DNA of 64,000 nt from Palsa-504 sp963767565 (lineage in GTDB: Bacteria > Actinomycetota > Actinomycetes > Streptosporangiales > Streptosporangiaceae): NCBI GenBank assembly GCA_963767565.1, contig CAVYEG010000013.1, positions 124,001-188,000 on the forward strand, written 5' to 3'. The notes under the pieces were generated by a model. That model did not search any database. It saw nothing but the letters and a program-made list of their open reading frames with translations, and was not told where the DNA came from. How positions within the stretch are numbered: position 1 is the stretch's first letter; each line of letters opens with the position of its first letter. This document shows positions 27,257 through 35,756 of the stretch, piece by piece. A program made the position numbers and the translations under genes.

Positions 27257-29182
27257 CTAGGTGCCGGTGAGCCACAGGAAACCCCACGACGGCAGCTCGA
27301 TCCGGCCGGCGGCGAGGGTCAGCTGCCCGGCGGTGGAGTGCACGTGCGCCGGGTCGTACAGGCCGGCCCGGGCGATGATCCCGGCGTCGGCGAACTGGGG
27401 GACGTCGCTGAAGTTGGTCAGGGCCAGGAACGGCGCGCTGCGCGGGTGGGCCCGCCGGTAGGCCAGCACGCCGCGGTTCTCGGTGGGCAGCACCTGGGTG
27501 CTGCCGCCCGCGCGCAGGGCCAGCAGCGAGCGGCGGGCCTGGCCCAGCCGGCGGATGGCGGCGAACACCCGGCCTTCGGGCGTGCCGGGATCGTGGCGGC
27601 GGGCGGCGGCGTCCCAGTCCATCCGCGGCCGGTGCATCCACCGGTTGTCGTGCGCGTGCGCCGGGTCGGCCGCCCAGCGAGGGTCGCTGCGCAGGGCCAG
27701 CTCGTCGCCCATGTAGACGAGCGGGAGGCCGCCGAAGGAGAAGGCCACGGCGTACAGCGACTCCAGCCGCCTGATCGCGGCGGTCACCGCGCCCGGGTCC
27801 TCGCTCTCCAGCGCGGCGCCGATACCGCACAGCGACGCGGCCATGCCGGAGGTGCGGGCGTCGCCGGTGGCCGGGTTGTCCTGGAACAGCGCGCCCCGGG
27901 CGAACGAGCCCGGGAAGCGGCCGGCGTAGAAGTCGGCCAGGAACCGGCGGTGGGCGAAGCCGTCCAGGCCGGCGGCGGCGGCGTCGGCGTCGGACACGGC
28001 CCAGCCGATGTCGTCGTGGCAGCGGACGTAGGTGACCCAGGAGGCGGGGGCGGGCGCGGGCAGGCGCCGGGACAGCGCGGCCTCGGCCAGCCGGACGTCG
28101 CGGGTGGCCAGGCTGGACCAGAGCATGACCATCAGCTGGTTGTCGTAGGCCAGGTCGCACTCGGGGCGGAACCTGTCGTGCGCGCCCAGGTACTGGGCCA
28201 GCATCTCCGGCGCGACGATGGCCTCGGCCTTGAGCACCAGGCCGGGCGCGGCCAGCCGGGTCAGGGCCCGGAAGGCCTGGACGATCCGGTGCGCCTCGGG
28301 CTGGTTCTGGCAGTCGGTGCCGATCCGCTTCCACAGGTACGGCACCGCGTCGAGCCGCAGCACGTCAATGCCCCGGTTGGCCAGGGCCAGCATGATGCCC
28401 AGCATGGCGGCGAAGGTGGCCGGGTTGGCCCAGTTCAGGTCCCACTGATAGTCGTGGAAGGTGGTCCACACCCAGCCCAGCCCGGGGACCTGGGTAAAGC
28501 TGCCCGGAGCGCGGTCGGGGAACACTTCGGGCAGGGTCCGCTCGTAGCGGTCGGGTTCGGCGCGGTCCGGGTAGATCAGGTACATCTCGCGGTAGCCGGG
28601 CTCGCCGGCCAGGGCCCGGCGGGCCCACTCGTGCTCCCGGGCCGTGTGGTTGAGGACCAGGTCGACGCACAGCGCGATGCCGCGCTCGTGCAGGTCGCCG
28701 GCCAGGGCCTGCAGGTCGGTCATGGTGCCGAGGCGCGGGTCGACGGTGGCGTAGTCGGCCACGGCGTAGCCGCCGTCGTTCTCCCCATCCCGGGGCTGCA
28801 GCAGCGGCATCAGGTGCAGGTAAGTGACGCCCAGCTCGACCAGGTAGTCCAGGTGCTCGCTGATCCCGGCCAGCGACCCGGCGAACCGGTCGGCATAACA
28901 GACGTAGCCGATCATGTCCGCGCGCTGGAACCAGGCCGGGTCGATCTCCCGGCGCCGGTCGAGCCGCCGTAGCGGCTCCGGCCGGGCGGCCGCGGCATCC
29001 AGGGCGGCCAGCACGAGCCGGGCGGCCAGCTGGCCGGGATCGGTGACGCCGCCGTAGACCAGGCCGAGCGGCTCGAGGATGTCGGGCGACAGCACGGCCA
29101 GGCGGGCGAGGAACGCGTCGGCCTCGGCTGCGTCCAGCCGCGACCGCACCGCGCGCGCTACCGCGGGATCCCACTCGAGCAC
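27257..29182 (-). CDS. Amylosucrase (GH13_4 family)
   Basis: A 641-residue GH13 enzyme of the amylosucrase type, which builds alpha-1,4-glucan from sucrose or hydrolyses it. Motifs: DPAWFQRADMIGYVCYADRF, LHLMPLLQPRDGENDGGYAV, LCVDLVLNHTAREHEWAR, nucleophile D near 278 in DVLRLDAVPYLWKR, acid/base E near 317 in LKAEAIVAPE, and transition-state Asp near 390 in VRCHDDIGWAVSD. Length equals the family norm. Start GTG 29182 is six bases after AAGGAG; the longer open frame upstream is antisense-like. It is cytoplasmic. It follows the TCS operon by 59 bases and may be its last gene, though a separate unit is as likely. Confidence 0.9.
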   Translation of the reverse strand: MLEWDPAVARAVRSRLDAAEADAFLARLAVLSPDILEPLGLVYGGVTDPGQLAARLVLAALDAAAARPEPLRRLDRRREIDPAWFQRADMIGYVCYADRFAGSLAGISEHLDYLVELGVTYLHLMPLLQPRDGENDGGYAVADYATVDPRLGTMTDLQALAGDLHERGIALCVDLVLNHTAREHEWARRALAGEPGYREMYLIYPDRAEPDRYERTLPEVFPDRAPGSFTQVPGLGWVWTTFHDYQWDLNWANPATFAAMLGIMLALANRGIDVLRLDAVPYLWKRIGTDCQNQPEAHRIVQAFRALTRLAAPGLVLKAEAIVAPEMLAQYLGAHDRFRPECDLAYDNQLMVMLWSSLATRDVRLAEAALSRRLPAPAPASWVTYVRCHDDIGWAVSDADAAAAGLDGFAHRRFLADFYAGRFPGSFARGALFQDNPATGDARTSGMAASLCGIGAALESEDPGAVTAAIRRLESLYAVAFSFGGLPLVYMGDELALRSDPRWAADPAHAHDNRWMHRPRMDWDAAARRHDPGTPEGRVFAAIRRLGQARRSLLALRAGGSTQVLPTENRGVLAYRRAHPRSAPFLALTNFSDVPQFADAGIIARAGLYDPAHVHSTAGQLTLAAGRIELPSWGFLWLTGT

Positions 29183-29241
29183 GCACGGCTCCTTCGTCCG
29201 GGTATCGCGACGATAGCAGGCCGCCGCGCGGCGGCGGCCGG

Positions 29242-29919
29242 CTAGGACTCCAGGTAGCGGAGGGTGGCGATGACCCGGCGGTTGTCGTTGTCGTCGGGGA
29301 CCAGGCCGAGCTTGTCGAAGATGTTCGCGACGTGCTTCTCCACCACCTTCGGGGAGATGAACAGCGCGGCGGCGATGGCCGCGTTGGACCGGCCCTGGGC
29401 CAGGTGCGACAGCACCTCCCGCTCCCGCGTGGTCAGGGCGGCCAGCGTGCTGGCCCGGCGGCCGGCGGACAGCAGCTGGCGGACGACCTCGGGGTCGAGC
29501 ACCGTGCCGCCCTGGGCGACCTGGGTGATCGCGTCGATGAAGTCGCTGACGTCGGCGACCCGGTCCTTGAGCAGGTAGCCGACCCCGCCCGGTGCCGTGG
29601 CGAAGAGCTCGGCCGCGGCCTTGGTCTCGATGTACTGGGAGAACACCAGTACCCCGACGCCGGGATGGTCCCGGTGGATGGCCTGGGCGGCGCGCAGTCC
29701 CTCGTCGGTGTGGGTGGGCGGCATGCGCACGTCGATGATGGCCACGTCGGGCCGGTGCTGGTCGACGGCCTGCCGGAGCGCCTCGCCGTCGGCCACCGCG
29801 GCGACCACGTCGTGGCCGCGGCGGGTGAGGGTCTGGGTGAGCCCGTCGCGCATGATCGCGGCGTCCTCGGCGATCACGATGCGCAGGCGCTCGGGCACAG
29901 GAGTCCGGGCGGTGGTCAT
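29242..29919 (-). CDS. NarL/FixJ-family response regulator
   Basis: A 225-residue response regulator. Receiver: RIVIAEDAAIMRDGLTQTL, phospho-acceptor D63 in VAIIDVRMPP, then the THTDEGLRAAQAI segment usual in actinobacterial NarL-like regulators, and LLKDRVADVSDFIDAI. LuxR HTH at about 160-220: LTTREREVLSHLAQGRSNAA and SPKVVEKHVANIFDKLGL. Its ATG overlaps the stop of the kinase gene (TGATG), so translation is coupled. It probably controls its own operon, with the palindrome at 33007-33026 a candidate site. Confidence 0.93.
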   Translation of the reverse strand: MTTARTPVPERLRIVIAEDAAIMRDGLTQTLTRRGHDVVAAVADGEALRQAVDQHRPDVAIIDVRMPPTHTDEGLRAAQAIHRDHPGVGVLVFSQYIETKAAAELFATAPGGVGYLLKDRVADVSDFIDAITQVAQGGTVLDPEVVRQLLSAGRRASTLAALTTREREVLSHLAQGRSNAAIAAALFISPKVVEKHVANIFDKLGLVPDDNDNRRVIATLRYLES

Positions 29920-31193
29920 CAGGCATGCCTCGGCAGTTCTACGGTGACGGTGGTGGGGCCGCCGGGCGGGCTGTCGACCTCGAGCCGCCCGTCGACCGTC
30001 TGCACGCGCTCGAGCAGCCCGGCCAGCCCGCCGCCCGGGACCAGGCGGGCGCCGCCCGGCCCGTCGTCGGTGACCGACATCCGCAGCCCGTGGTCCTGCT
30101 CGCGCAGGCCGACCGCAACCTGGCCGGCGCCGCTGTGCTTGGCCGCGTTAGCCAGCAGCTCGGCGGCGCAGAAGTAGGCCATGGCCTCGATGGCGGGCGA
30201 GGGCCTCATTGCCAGGTCGGCGGTCACGGTGACCGGCACCGCGCTGGTGGCGGCCAGGATGCCCAGGGCCGGGCCCAGGCCGCGGTCGAGCACCGGCGGG
30301 TGGATCCCGCGGGCGAGGTCCCGCAGCTCGGTCAGGGTGTCCTTGGCGTTCTGGTGGGCCGCACTGGCCAGCGCGAGCGTGCGGTCGTCGCCGGCCTGGG
30401 CCAGGATCTCCTTGATCTCGCCCAGGGTCATGGCCAGGGCGGCCAGCCGCACCTGGGCCCCGTCGTGCAGGTCACGCTCGATCCGGCGCAGCCGCGCGGC
30501 CGACTCATCGACCGCCCGGGCGCGTCGTTCTTCCAGCTGACGGGCCCGCTCGGCGGCGGCGGCGACCCGGGCCTGGGCGTCACGTTCGGCTTCCAGCCGG
30601 GCCGCGCGTTCCTCCAGCGCGGCGATGCGGGCGCGCCGGTAGCGGTAGGCCACCGAATCGCCGAGCACCCAGGCGGTCAGCGTCAGGCCGCCCAGTCCGG
30701 CAGCGGCCCCGAAGATCGCCCCGCCGGCGGGCGCGTGCTGGGCCGGGGACCAGCGGGCGATGGCGGCGGCCGAGCCGAGCAGGCAGACGGCCAGCCCGGT
30801 CAGCGACACCGGCCGCGGCCGGTAGGCGGCCAGGGTGTACAGCAGGATCAAGATGGCCACGTCGGCGTCGTTGGGCGCCAGGGCGAAGACCGGTGACTGG
30901 GCGGTGCCGGGCCGCACGCCCCAGGCGACCTGCGCCGCCCCGATCGCCGCCGCCACGGCGAACGCGGCGACCGGGTACCGGCGGCGCGTCGCCACCAGAG
31001 CCGCCAGCAGTACCCCGACCGCGATGTAGCCGGCCCGGCCGTCTGCCCCGGCGGTGCCCGCGGCGAGCTGAGGCGCGCTGACCGCGAGCAGGGCCGCGGC
31101 CAGCAGGCCGTCCGCCTGCCACGGATGACCGCGCAGCCAGGTGCCCATCTTGGTGCTGCTCTTGCTGCTCTTGGTTCTGCTCGTGGCGGCCAC
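29919..31193 (-). CDS. Sensor histidine kinase (HisKA_3/DesK-like)
   Basis: A 424-residue membrane kinase. Five or six hydrophobic segments lie in the first 190 residues, then a coiled-coil (AALEERAARLEAERDAQARV), the HisKA_3 dimerisation box RIERDLHDGAQVRLAALAMT with H at about 243, and the HATPase domain ending DDGPGGARLVPGGGLAGLLE. Two starts compete: GTG 31205 has GGAGG touching it, too close to work; GTG 31193, twelve bases on, is spaced better and is used here. The gene follows the ABC permease by about 40 bases and overlaps the regulator, so all four form one operon. The N-terminal segment has no large extracellular sensor, as in kinases sensing membrane state or a transporter. Confidence 0.88.
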   Translation of the reverse strand: MAATSRTKSSKSSTKMGTWLRGHPWQADGLLAAALLAVSAPQLAAGTAGADGRAGYIAVGVLLAALVATRRRYPVAAFAVAAAIGAAQVAWGVRPGTAQSPVFALAPNDADVAILILLYTLAAYRPRPVSLTGLAVCLLGSAAAIARWSPAQHAPAGGAIFGAAAGLGGLTLTAWVLGDSVAYRYRRARIAALEERAARLEAERDAQARVAAAAERARQLEERRARAVDESAARLRRIERDLHDGAQVRLAALAMTLGEIKEILAQAGDDRTLALASAAHQNAKDTLTELRDLARGIHPPVLDRGLGPALGILAATSAVPVTVTADLAMRPSPAIEAMAYFCAAELLANAAKHSGAGQVAVGLREQDHGLRMSVTDDGPGGARLVPGGGLAGLLERVQTVDGRLEVDSPPGGPTTVTVELPRHA

Positions 31194-31233
31194 CTCGATG
31201 TTCACCTCCCTCGCGCCGTCCAGCCTAGAGGCG

Positions 31234-32076
31234 CTACGCGTCGCGCCGGCTGAACAGCACCGCGCCGATGGCCAGCAGGGCCGCCGTGTAGCCGGCGAAC
31301 ACGGCCAGCTCGCCCCACGCGGAGAACAGGTGCGGCGGGTTGTCCCCGCGCACGGTGCCGGTGATCACCGGGATGACGTCCCCGCCGGGCAGCCACCGCA
31401 CCACGTCCGCGTACCAGTTGCTGGGCAGCGCCTTGGCCAGCTGCGGCACCAGGAACAGCAGCCCGTAGGCCGCGGTGATGCCGCCCGCGGTGCTGCGCAA
31501 GATGGCGCCCAGGCCGAACGCGAACAGGCCGCACAGCGTGACGAACAGAGCCGCCGCGACGACGGCGCGCAGCACCTCCGGCTGGCCCAGCGTGGCTTGC
31601 TGATGCGTGCTGGCCAGCAGCCGCTGGCCGAGGAAAAACGAGCCGAAGCTGGTCGCGAAGCCCAGGACCAGGGTGATCCCGGCGAAGGTGGCCGCCTTGG
31701 CGCCGAACAGGACCGGCCGCCTGGGCAGCACCGTCAGCGAGGTACGGATCATCCCGGTCGAATACTCCGAGGTGATGACCAGCGTGCCGAGGACCGCGAT
31801 GACCAGCTGGCCGAGCAGGGCGACGCCGACGATGCTGGCCTGAGCCGGGTCGAAGCCCGCCCGGTCCTGGGCCGACAGGTGGGCCCAGCGGGACGCCTCG
31901 CCCGCGCAGAAGGCGATGCACCAGGCCAGGCTGACCGCGACCAGCAGGGCCATACTCCAGTAGGTGGACCGGACTGAGCGGATCTTGGTGAGCTCTGAGT
32001 TCAGGGTCCGGCCGATGACCGTCGTCTGTCGCGGGGCCGGGCGGCCGGAACGGGTGTCGATGGCGAGCGATGTCAT
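31234..32076 (-). CDS. ABC-2 type transporter permease
   Basis: A 280-residue permease with six predicted membrane segments. It begins with a soluble N-terminus ending TLNSELTKIRSVRSTYWSMA, a usual ABC-2 opening, and shows LVITSEYSTGMIRTSLTVLP, the typical coupling region. Segment examples: VVAAALFVTLCGLFAFGLGA and GELAVFAGYTAALLAIGAVL. It lies nine bases after its ATPase gene. With the two-component genes that follow it matches the common actinobacterial arrangement for export of, or defence against, antimicrobial compounds. Substrate not inferable. Confidence 0.9.
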   Translation of the reverse strand: MTSLAIDTRSGRPAPRQTTVIGRTLNSELTKIRSVRSTYWSMALLVAVSLAWCIAFCAGEASRWAHLSAQDRAGFDPAQASIVGVALLGQLVIAVLGTLVITSEYSTGMIRTSLTVLPRRPVLFGAKAATFAGITLVLGFATSFGSFFLGQRLLASTHQQATLGQPEVLRAVVAAALFVTLCGLFAFGLGAILRSTAGGITAAYGLLFLVPQLAKALPSNWYADVVRWLPGGDVIPVITGTVRGDNPPHLFSAWGELAVFAGYTAALLAIGAVLFSRRDA

Positions 32077-32085
32077 GTCTGTCTC

Positions 32086-32997
32086 CTAAGCGGGTTGGCC
32101 GGCGCGGTAGTCCACGCTGTCGGCGGTCAGTTCCATGAAGGCGTGCTCCAGCGACACCCTGGTCGCGGCCAGGTGGTAGAGCCGGATGCCGTGGGCGCAG
32201 GCGAGGTCGGCGACCTGCTCTTCGGTCAGGCCGCGGACTTCGAGGTACGGCTCCTCGGCGGGGATGACCGCGCCGCCGGCCGCCGCCACCGCCCGGGTCA
32301 GCTGGTCCGGCTGCGGGGTCCGGACCTGGACCGCCTGGCCGGAGCCGCGGGCGATGAACTCGGCCATGCCGCAGTCGGCGATGAGACGGCCGCGCCCGAT
32401 GACCAGCAGGTGGTCGGCGGTGTACTCCATCTCCGACATCAGGTGGCTGGAGACCAGCACGGTGCGGCCCTCGGCGGCCAGTGATCTCATCAGGGTGCGG
32501 ATCCACCGGATGCCCTCCGGGTCCAGCCCGTTGACCGGCTCGTCGAACATGAGGACCTGCGGGTCGCCGAGCAGCGCGGCGGCGATGCCGAGCCGCTGCC
32601 GCATGCCGAGCGAGAACCCCTTGGTGCGCTTGCCGGCCACCGAGGTCAGCCCGGTCAGGCCGAGCACCTCGTCGACCCGGCTGCGGGCGATGCCGTTGGT
32701 CTGGGCCAGGCAGAGCAGGTGGCTGCGGGCCGTCCGGCCGCCGTGCACGGCCGCGGCGTCCAGCAGCGCGCCGACCTCGTGCATGGGACTGGCTAGCTGG
32801 GCGTACGGCTTGCCGTTGACGGTGACGGTCCCGGCGGACGGGTAGTCCAGGCCCAGGATCAGCCGCATGGTGGTGGTCTTGCCGGCTCCGTTCGGGCCGA
32901 GGAATCCGGTCACCTGGCCGGGCCGGATCGTGAAACTGAGGTCGTCGACCGCTGCGGTGTCCCCGTAGCGCTTGATCAGACCGCGGGCCTCGATCAT
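32086..32997 (-). CDS. ABC transporter ATP-binding protein
   Basis: A 303-residue ABC ATPase. Walker A GPNGAGKTTT near residue 35, Q-loop region, signature GFSLGMRQRLGIAAALL near 130, Walker B VLMFDEPVNGLDPEG near 155, and H-loop VLVSSHLMSEME. The C-terminal 90 residues carry the small alpha/beta extension seen in BcrA/DrrA-like ATPases. I start at ATG 32997 after AGGAAGGAC; a longer frame to 33069 lacks support. First gene of the operon with permease, kinase and regulator. A palindrome covers its ribosome-site region. Confidence 0.93.
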   Translation of the reverse strand: MIEARGLIKRYGDTAAVDDLSFTIRPGQVTGFLGPNGAGKTTTMRLILGLDYPSAGTVTVNGKPYAQLASPMHEVGALLDAAAVHGGRTARSHLLCLAQTNGIARSRVDEVLGLTGLTSVAGKRTKGFSLGMRQRLGIAAALLGDPQVLMFDEPVNGLDPEGIRWIRTLMRSLAAEGRTVLVSSHLMSEMEYTADHLLVIGRGRLIADCGMAEFIARGSGQAVQVRTPQPDQLTRAVAAAGGAVIPAEEPYLEVRGLTEEQVADLACAHGIRLYHLAATRVSLEHAFMELTADSVDYRAGQPA

Positions 32998-33006
32998 CGG
33001 GCGTCC

Positions 33007-33026
33007 TTCCTGAGTAGGTTCAGGAA
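33007..33026. promoter_or_regulatory. Inverted repeat upstream of the ABC/two-component operon
   Basis: TTCCTGA (33007-33013), 6-base spacer, TCAGGAA (33020-33026): perfect 7-bp arms ten bases before ATG 32997. The left arm contains the ribosome site on the minus strand, so it is either an operator or an RNA hairpin controlling translation. A dyad of this size suits a NarL-type dimer. Confidence 0.5.
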
Positions 33027-33086
33027 TGACGCTACGGATGGCGCGCGGCGGGTGGCAGCAGCCTGCCACCCATCTTCAGCTGGGGG

Positions 33087-33320
33087 TTAACCCCTAGTAT
33101 CCTGGCGGCTCTCATGCCGCCAGTTCCGGCCGAGTTCCTCGTCGTGGAGCCGGCGGAGCAGGTGCGCGTAGTGGTCGAGCCGGTCGGCTGCCTGCCGCAT
33201 CTCGTTGTAATCGTGCCCGCTGTCGCGGGCGGGGGTTTTCTCCTCGGCCCGCTTGCGGACGATGTGCAGCTCTTCCCGGCTCAGTTCGGCGATCTTGGCC
33301 CGGGTCTCCTCGAGGTTCAC
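33087..33320 (-). CDS. Small charged helical protein
   Basis: A 77-residue protein, MNLEETRAKIAELSREELHI then VRKRAEEKTPAR, with nearly a third charged residues and a predicted helical hairpin (DYNEMRQAADRLDHYAHLLR). No Cys or membrane segment. GTG 33320 lies six bases after TAGGCT on this strand, fitting a leaderless gene. The preceding 2OG oxygenase gene on the same strand ends 21 bases upstream at 33342. Unknown function. Confidence 0.6.
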   Translation of the reverse strand: MNLEETRAKIAELSREELHIVRKRAEEKTPARDSGHDYNEMRQAADRLDHYAHLLRRLHDEELGRNWRHESRQDTRG

Positions 33321-33332
33321 CCGTCCAGCCTA
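33318..33332 (-). promoter_or_regulatory. Leaderless -10 box of the small charged protein gene
   Basis: TAGGCT (33327-33332, minus strand), six bases GGACGG, then GTG 33320. Confidence 0.6.
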
Positions 33333-33341
33333 GGGGGTGGC

Positions 33342-34058
33342 TCAGGCGTCGTGGAAGACCAGGCCGAGGGCGTGGCGGCGGCCGGAGCGGACGAGGCTGA
33401 CGCCGTGCCGGACCGGGGCGACGGACCAGCCGCGGGCGCTGCGGACCGGGCGGTCGCGGGTGGTGAAGATCAGGCCGCAGCCCTGCTCCAGCACCGTGCT
33501 GGTGCCCCGGGACTGGGCCCGCGGCCGCTGCTCGACCAGCAGGAACTCACCGCCGGTGTAGTCGGTGCCTGCCTCGTCCAGGCCGATCACCACCTGGAGC
33601 GGGAAGACCAGGTCGCCGAACAGGTCGCGGTGCAGGGCGTTCCAGTCTCCGGCCTGGTAGCGGAGCAGGATCTGGGCGCTGCGGCCCTGGCCGCCGCGAT
33701 GGCACAGCTCCAGCCACTCGGCCAGGGTGCCGGGCCACGGGGCGGGGCGGCCCAGCCGGGCGGCCCAGTCCCGGGCGATGACCAGCAGGTGCGGGTAGAA
33801 CGCCTCACGTAGCGCGCGGACCGGTGCGGGCAGGTCGTGGGTGAAGTACCGGTACTGGCCAGAGCCGAAGCGGTGCCGGGCCATGTCGATGGTGGCGCGG
33901 AACCGCTCCGGCTCGTCGTACAGGCCGACCAGGTCACGGCACTCGGCGGGAGCGAGCAGCCGGGGCGTGCGGGCGCAGCCGACGGCGTCGAGCTCGGCGG
34001 CCAGCGCCGCCCAGTCGGCGCCGGCCAGCTGCTCGCCCGGTGCGATCTGCGTGATCAT
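33342..34058 (-). CDS. 2-oxoglutarate/Fe(II)-dependent oxygenase
   Basis: A 238-residue dioxygenase of the 2OG-Fe(II) superfamily. The iron facial triad can be placed at H143 and D145 in NALHRDLFGDLVFPLQ and H218 in PVRHGVSLVRSGRR, with a downstream Arg as the 2OG clamp; the protein ends LGLVFHDA. The N-terminus is not that of classic AlkB. Its ATG overlaps the stop of the methyltransferase gene by four bases (ATGA), so the two are translated together. That coupling suggests an oxidative dealkylation role on nucleic acid or free alkylated base, by inference from context only. Confidence 0.85.
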   Translation of the reverse strand: MITQIAPGEQLAGADWAALAAELDAVGCARTPRLLAPAECRDLVGLYDEPERFRATIDMARHRFGSGQYRYFTHDLPAPVRALREAFYPHLLVIARDWAARLGRPAPWPGTLAEWLELCHRGGQGRSAQILLRYQAGDWNALHRDLFGDLVFPLQVVIGLDEAGTDYTGGEFLLVEQRPRAQSRGTSTVLEQGCGLIFTTRDRPVRSARGWSVAPVRHGVSLVRSGRRHALGLVFHDA

Positions 34059-34570
34059 GACACGTCCTCGGTGAGCATGGGCTGCAGCGCGCCCTCATGC
34101 ACGAGGAGCTGCTGCTTGCGCTCGGTTCCGCCGGCGTAGCCGCGCATGGTCCCGTCGGCGCCGATGACCCGGTGGCAGGGCCGGATGATCAGCAGCGGGT
34201 TCGCGCCGATGGCGGCGCCCAGGGCCTGGATCCGGTCCCGCGGCACGCCGAGGTGGCTGGCTAGCTCGCCGTAGGTGATGGTCGTTCCGTACCTGATCGA
34301 GTCCAGGGCGGCCCAGACCCGCTGCTGGAACGGGGTCCCGCGCGGCGCCAGGTCGAGGTCGAAGGCGGTCAGCTCGGCCGCGAAGTAGGCCTGGAGCTGG
34401 CGGGTGACCTCGGCGAATGCTTCCGGTGCGTATCGCCAGTTGCTGGCTGGCCGCGGGGCGTTGCGCTGGCCGGGCATGGAGACCGAGGCCAGGGTGACGC
34501 CGCGGGGAATCTGTTCGCCGACTAGGAGCAGCTCGCCGACGGGGCTGTCGAACGTGGAGTAGCTGGTCAT
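34055..34570 (-). CDS. ogt: O6-alkylguanine-DNA alkyltransferase
   Basis: A 171-residue suicide methyltransferase that removes alkyl groups from O6 of guanine in DNA. The catalytic Cys is C132 in IRPCHRVIG. Also present: FQQRVWAALDSIRYGTTITY, the recognition helix GVPRDRIQALGAAIGANPLL, and the N-terminal domain with STFDSPVGELLLVG. The ADA HTH module is absent, so it is the Ogt type. ATG 34570 is preceded by AGGGAATCG. It forms a two-gene operon with the 2OG oxygenase. Confidence 0.95.
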   Translation of the reverse strand: MTSYSTFDSPVGELLLVGEQIPRGVTLASVSMPGQRNAPRPASNWRYAPEAFAEVTRQLQAYFAAELTAFDLDLAPRGTPFQQRVWAALDSIRYGTTITYGELASHLGVPRDRIQALGAAIGANPLLIIRPCHRVIGADGTMRGYAGGTERKQQLLVHEGALQPMLTEDVS

Positions 34571-34728
34571 TTTTCGATTCCCTAATCGTTGTTTGCCTTA
34601 CTCCTAAGCTAAGGTCGGCCACGGGTCGATGCTGGCGGGTTTCGGACATTGCGCTGGGCGGTCCCATGACCGCGAGGGAACTGATATCAACAACCGTAGG
34701 AAATCCTTCGCGATCACGAGGTGGCGCC

Positions 34729-35739
34729 GTGGCGGTTAATCAGCAGGTGCGGTTGGCGGATCGGCCCTCGGGGCTGCCCCGGCCGAGTGACTGGGAATTC
34801 ACCAGCGAAGGCGTGCCCGAGCCGGGCGCCGGGCAATTCGTGGTGGCGGTCTCGCACCTGTCCGTCGACCCGGCCATGCGGGGCTGGATGAACGCGGGAG
34901 CCTCCTACATCCCGCCGGTCGAGATCGGGGCGGTCATGCGGGCGGGCGGGGTCGGCCGGATCATCGCCTCGGAACATCCCGGATTCGCGGTGGGCGACGA
35001 GGTGACCGGGATGTTCGGCGTGCAGGACTACGCCGTCTCGGATGGCCGGGGCGTGATGAAGCTCGACACCAGCCTCATCCCGGTATCCACGTACCTGGGC
35101 GCGCTGGGCACTACCGGCCTGACGGCCTACTTCGGGCTGCTCGACACGGGGAAGGCCCAGGAAGGCGACACCGTGGTGGTGTCCGGCGCGGCCGGGGCGG
35201 TGGGGAGCGTCGCGGGTCAGATCGCCAAGATCAAGGGCTGCCGGGTCATCGGTATCGCGGGCGGGCCGGAGAAATGCCGCGCGGTGGTCGAGGAGTTCGG
35301 CTTCGACGCAGCGATCGACTACCGGGAGCCGGGCCTGCGCCGCAGGCTGCGGGAGCTCGCGCCGGGCGGCGTCGACGTCTACTTCGACAACGTGGGCGGG
35401 CAGATCCTGGACGACGTGCTGGCCTGCCTCGCCCGCGGCGCCAGGATCGTCATCTGCGGCGCGATCTCGCAGTACAACGAGGACCAGGTCCGGGGCCCGG
35501 CCAACTACATGATGCTGCTGGTGGCCCGGGCGTCGATGACCGGCATGCTGGTCTTCGACTACGCCGACCGGTACCCCGAGGCCCTGGCCGAGCTCGGCGG
35601 CTGGTACCGGGCCGGACGGCTGGTCTCGCGCGAGCAGATCGTGCACGGCGGCGTGCGTGACTTCCCCGCGGCACTGCTGATGCTGTTCGAGGGGGCGAAT
35701 ACCGGCAAGCTGATCCTGGCCCTGGACAGAAGCTCCTGA
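34729..35739 (+). CDS. NADP-dependent medium-chain reductase (CurA/leukotriene-B4-reductase-like)
   Basis: A 336-residue zinc-independent MDR enzyme. It begins MAVNQQVRLADRPSGLPRPS at GTG 34729, five bases after GAGG; the frame is open to 34666 without support. Motifs: VDPAMRGWMNAGASYIPPVE, GALGTTGLTAYFGLLDTGK, nucleotide fold VVSGAAGAVGSVAGQIAKIK, and DVYFDNVGGQILDDVLACLA. These are the marks of curcumin reductase and 12-hydroxydehydrogenase-like enzymes that reduce alpha,beta-unsaturated carbonyls with NADPH. Its stop codon lies 17 bases before the IS982 transposase end. Confidence 0.9.
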   Translation: MAVNQQVRLADRPSGLPRPSDWEFTSEGVPEPGAGQFVVAVSHLSVDPAMRGWMNAGASYIPPVEIGAVMRAGGVGRIIASEHPGFAVGDEVTGMFGVQDYAVSDGRGVMKLDTSLIPVSTYLGALGTTGLTAYFGLLDTGKAQEGDTVVVSGAAGAVGSVAGQIAKIKGCRVIGIAGGPEKCRAVVEEFGFDAAIDYREPGLRRRLRELAPGGVDVYFDNVGGQILDDVLACLARGARIVICGAISQYNEDQVRGPANYMMLLVARASMTGMLVFDYADRYPEALAELGGWYRAGRLVSREQIVHGGVRDFPAALLMLFEGANTGKLILALDRSS

Positions 35740-35756
35740 TGTGGCCGGCCCGGGTC

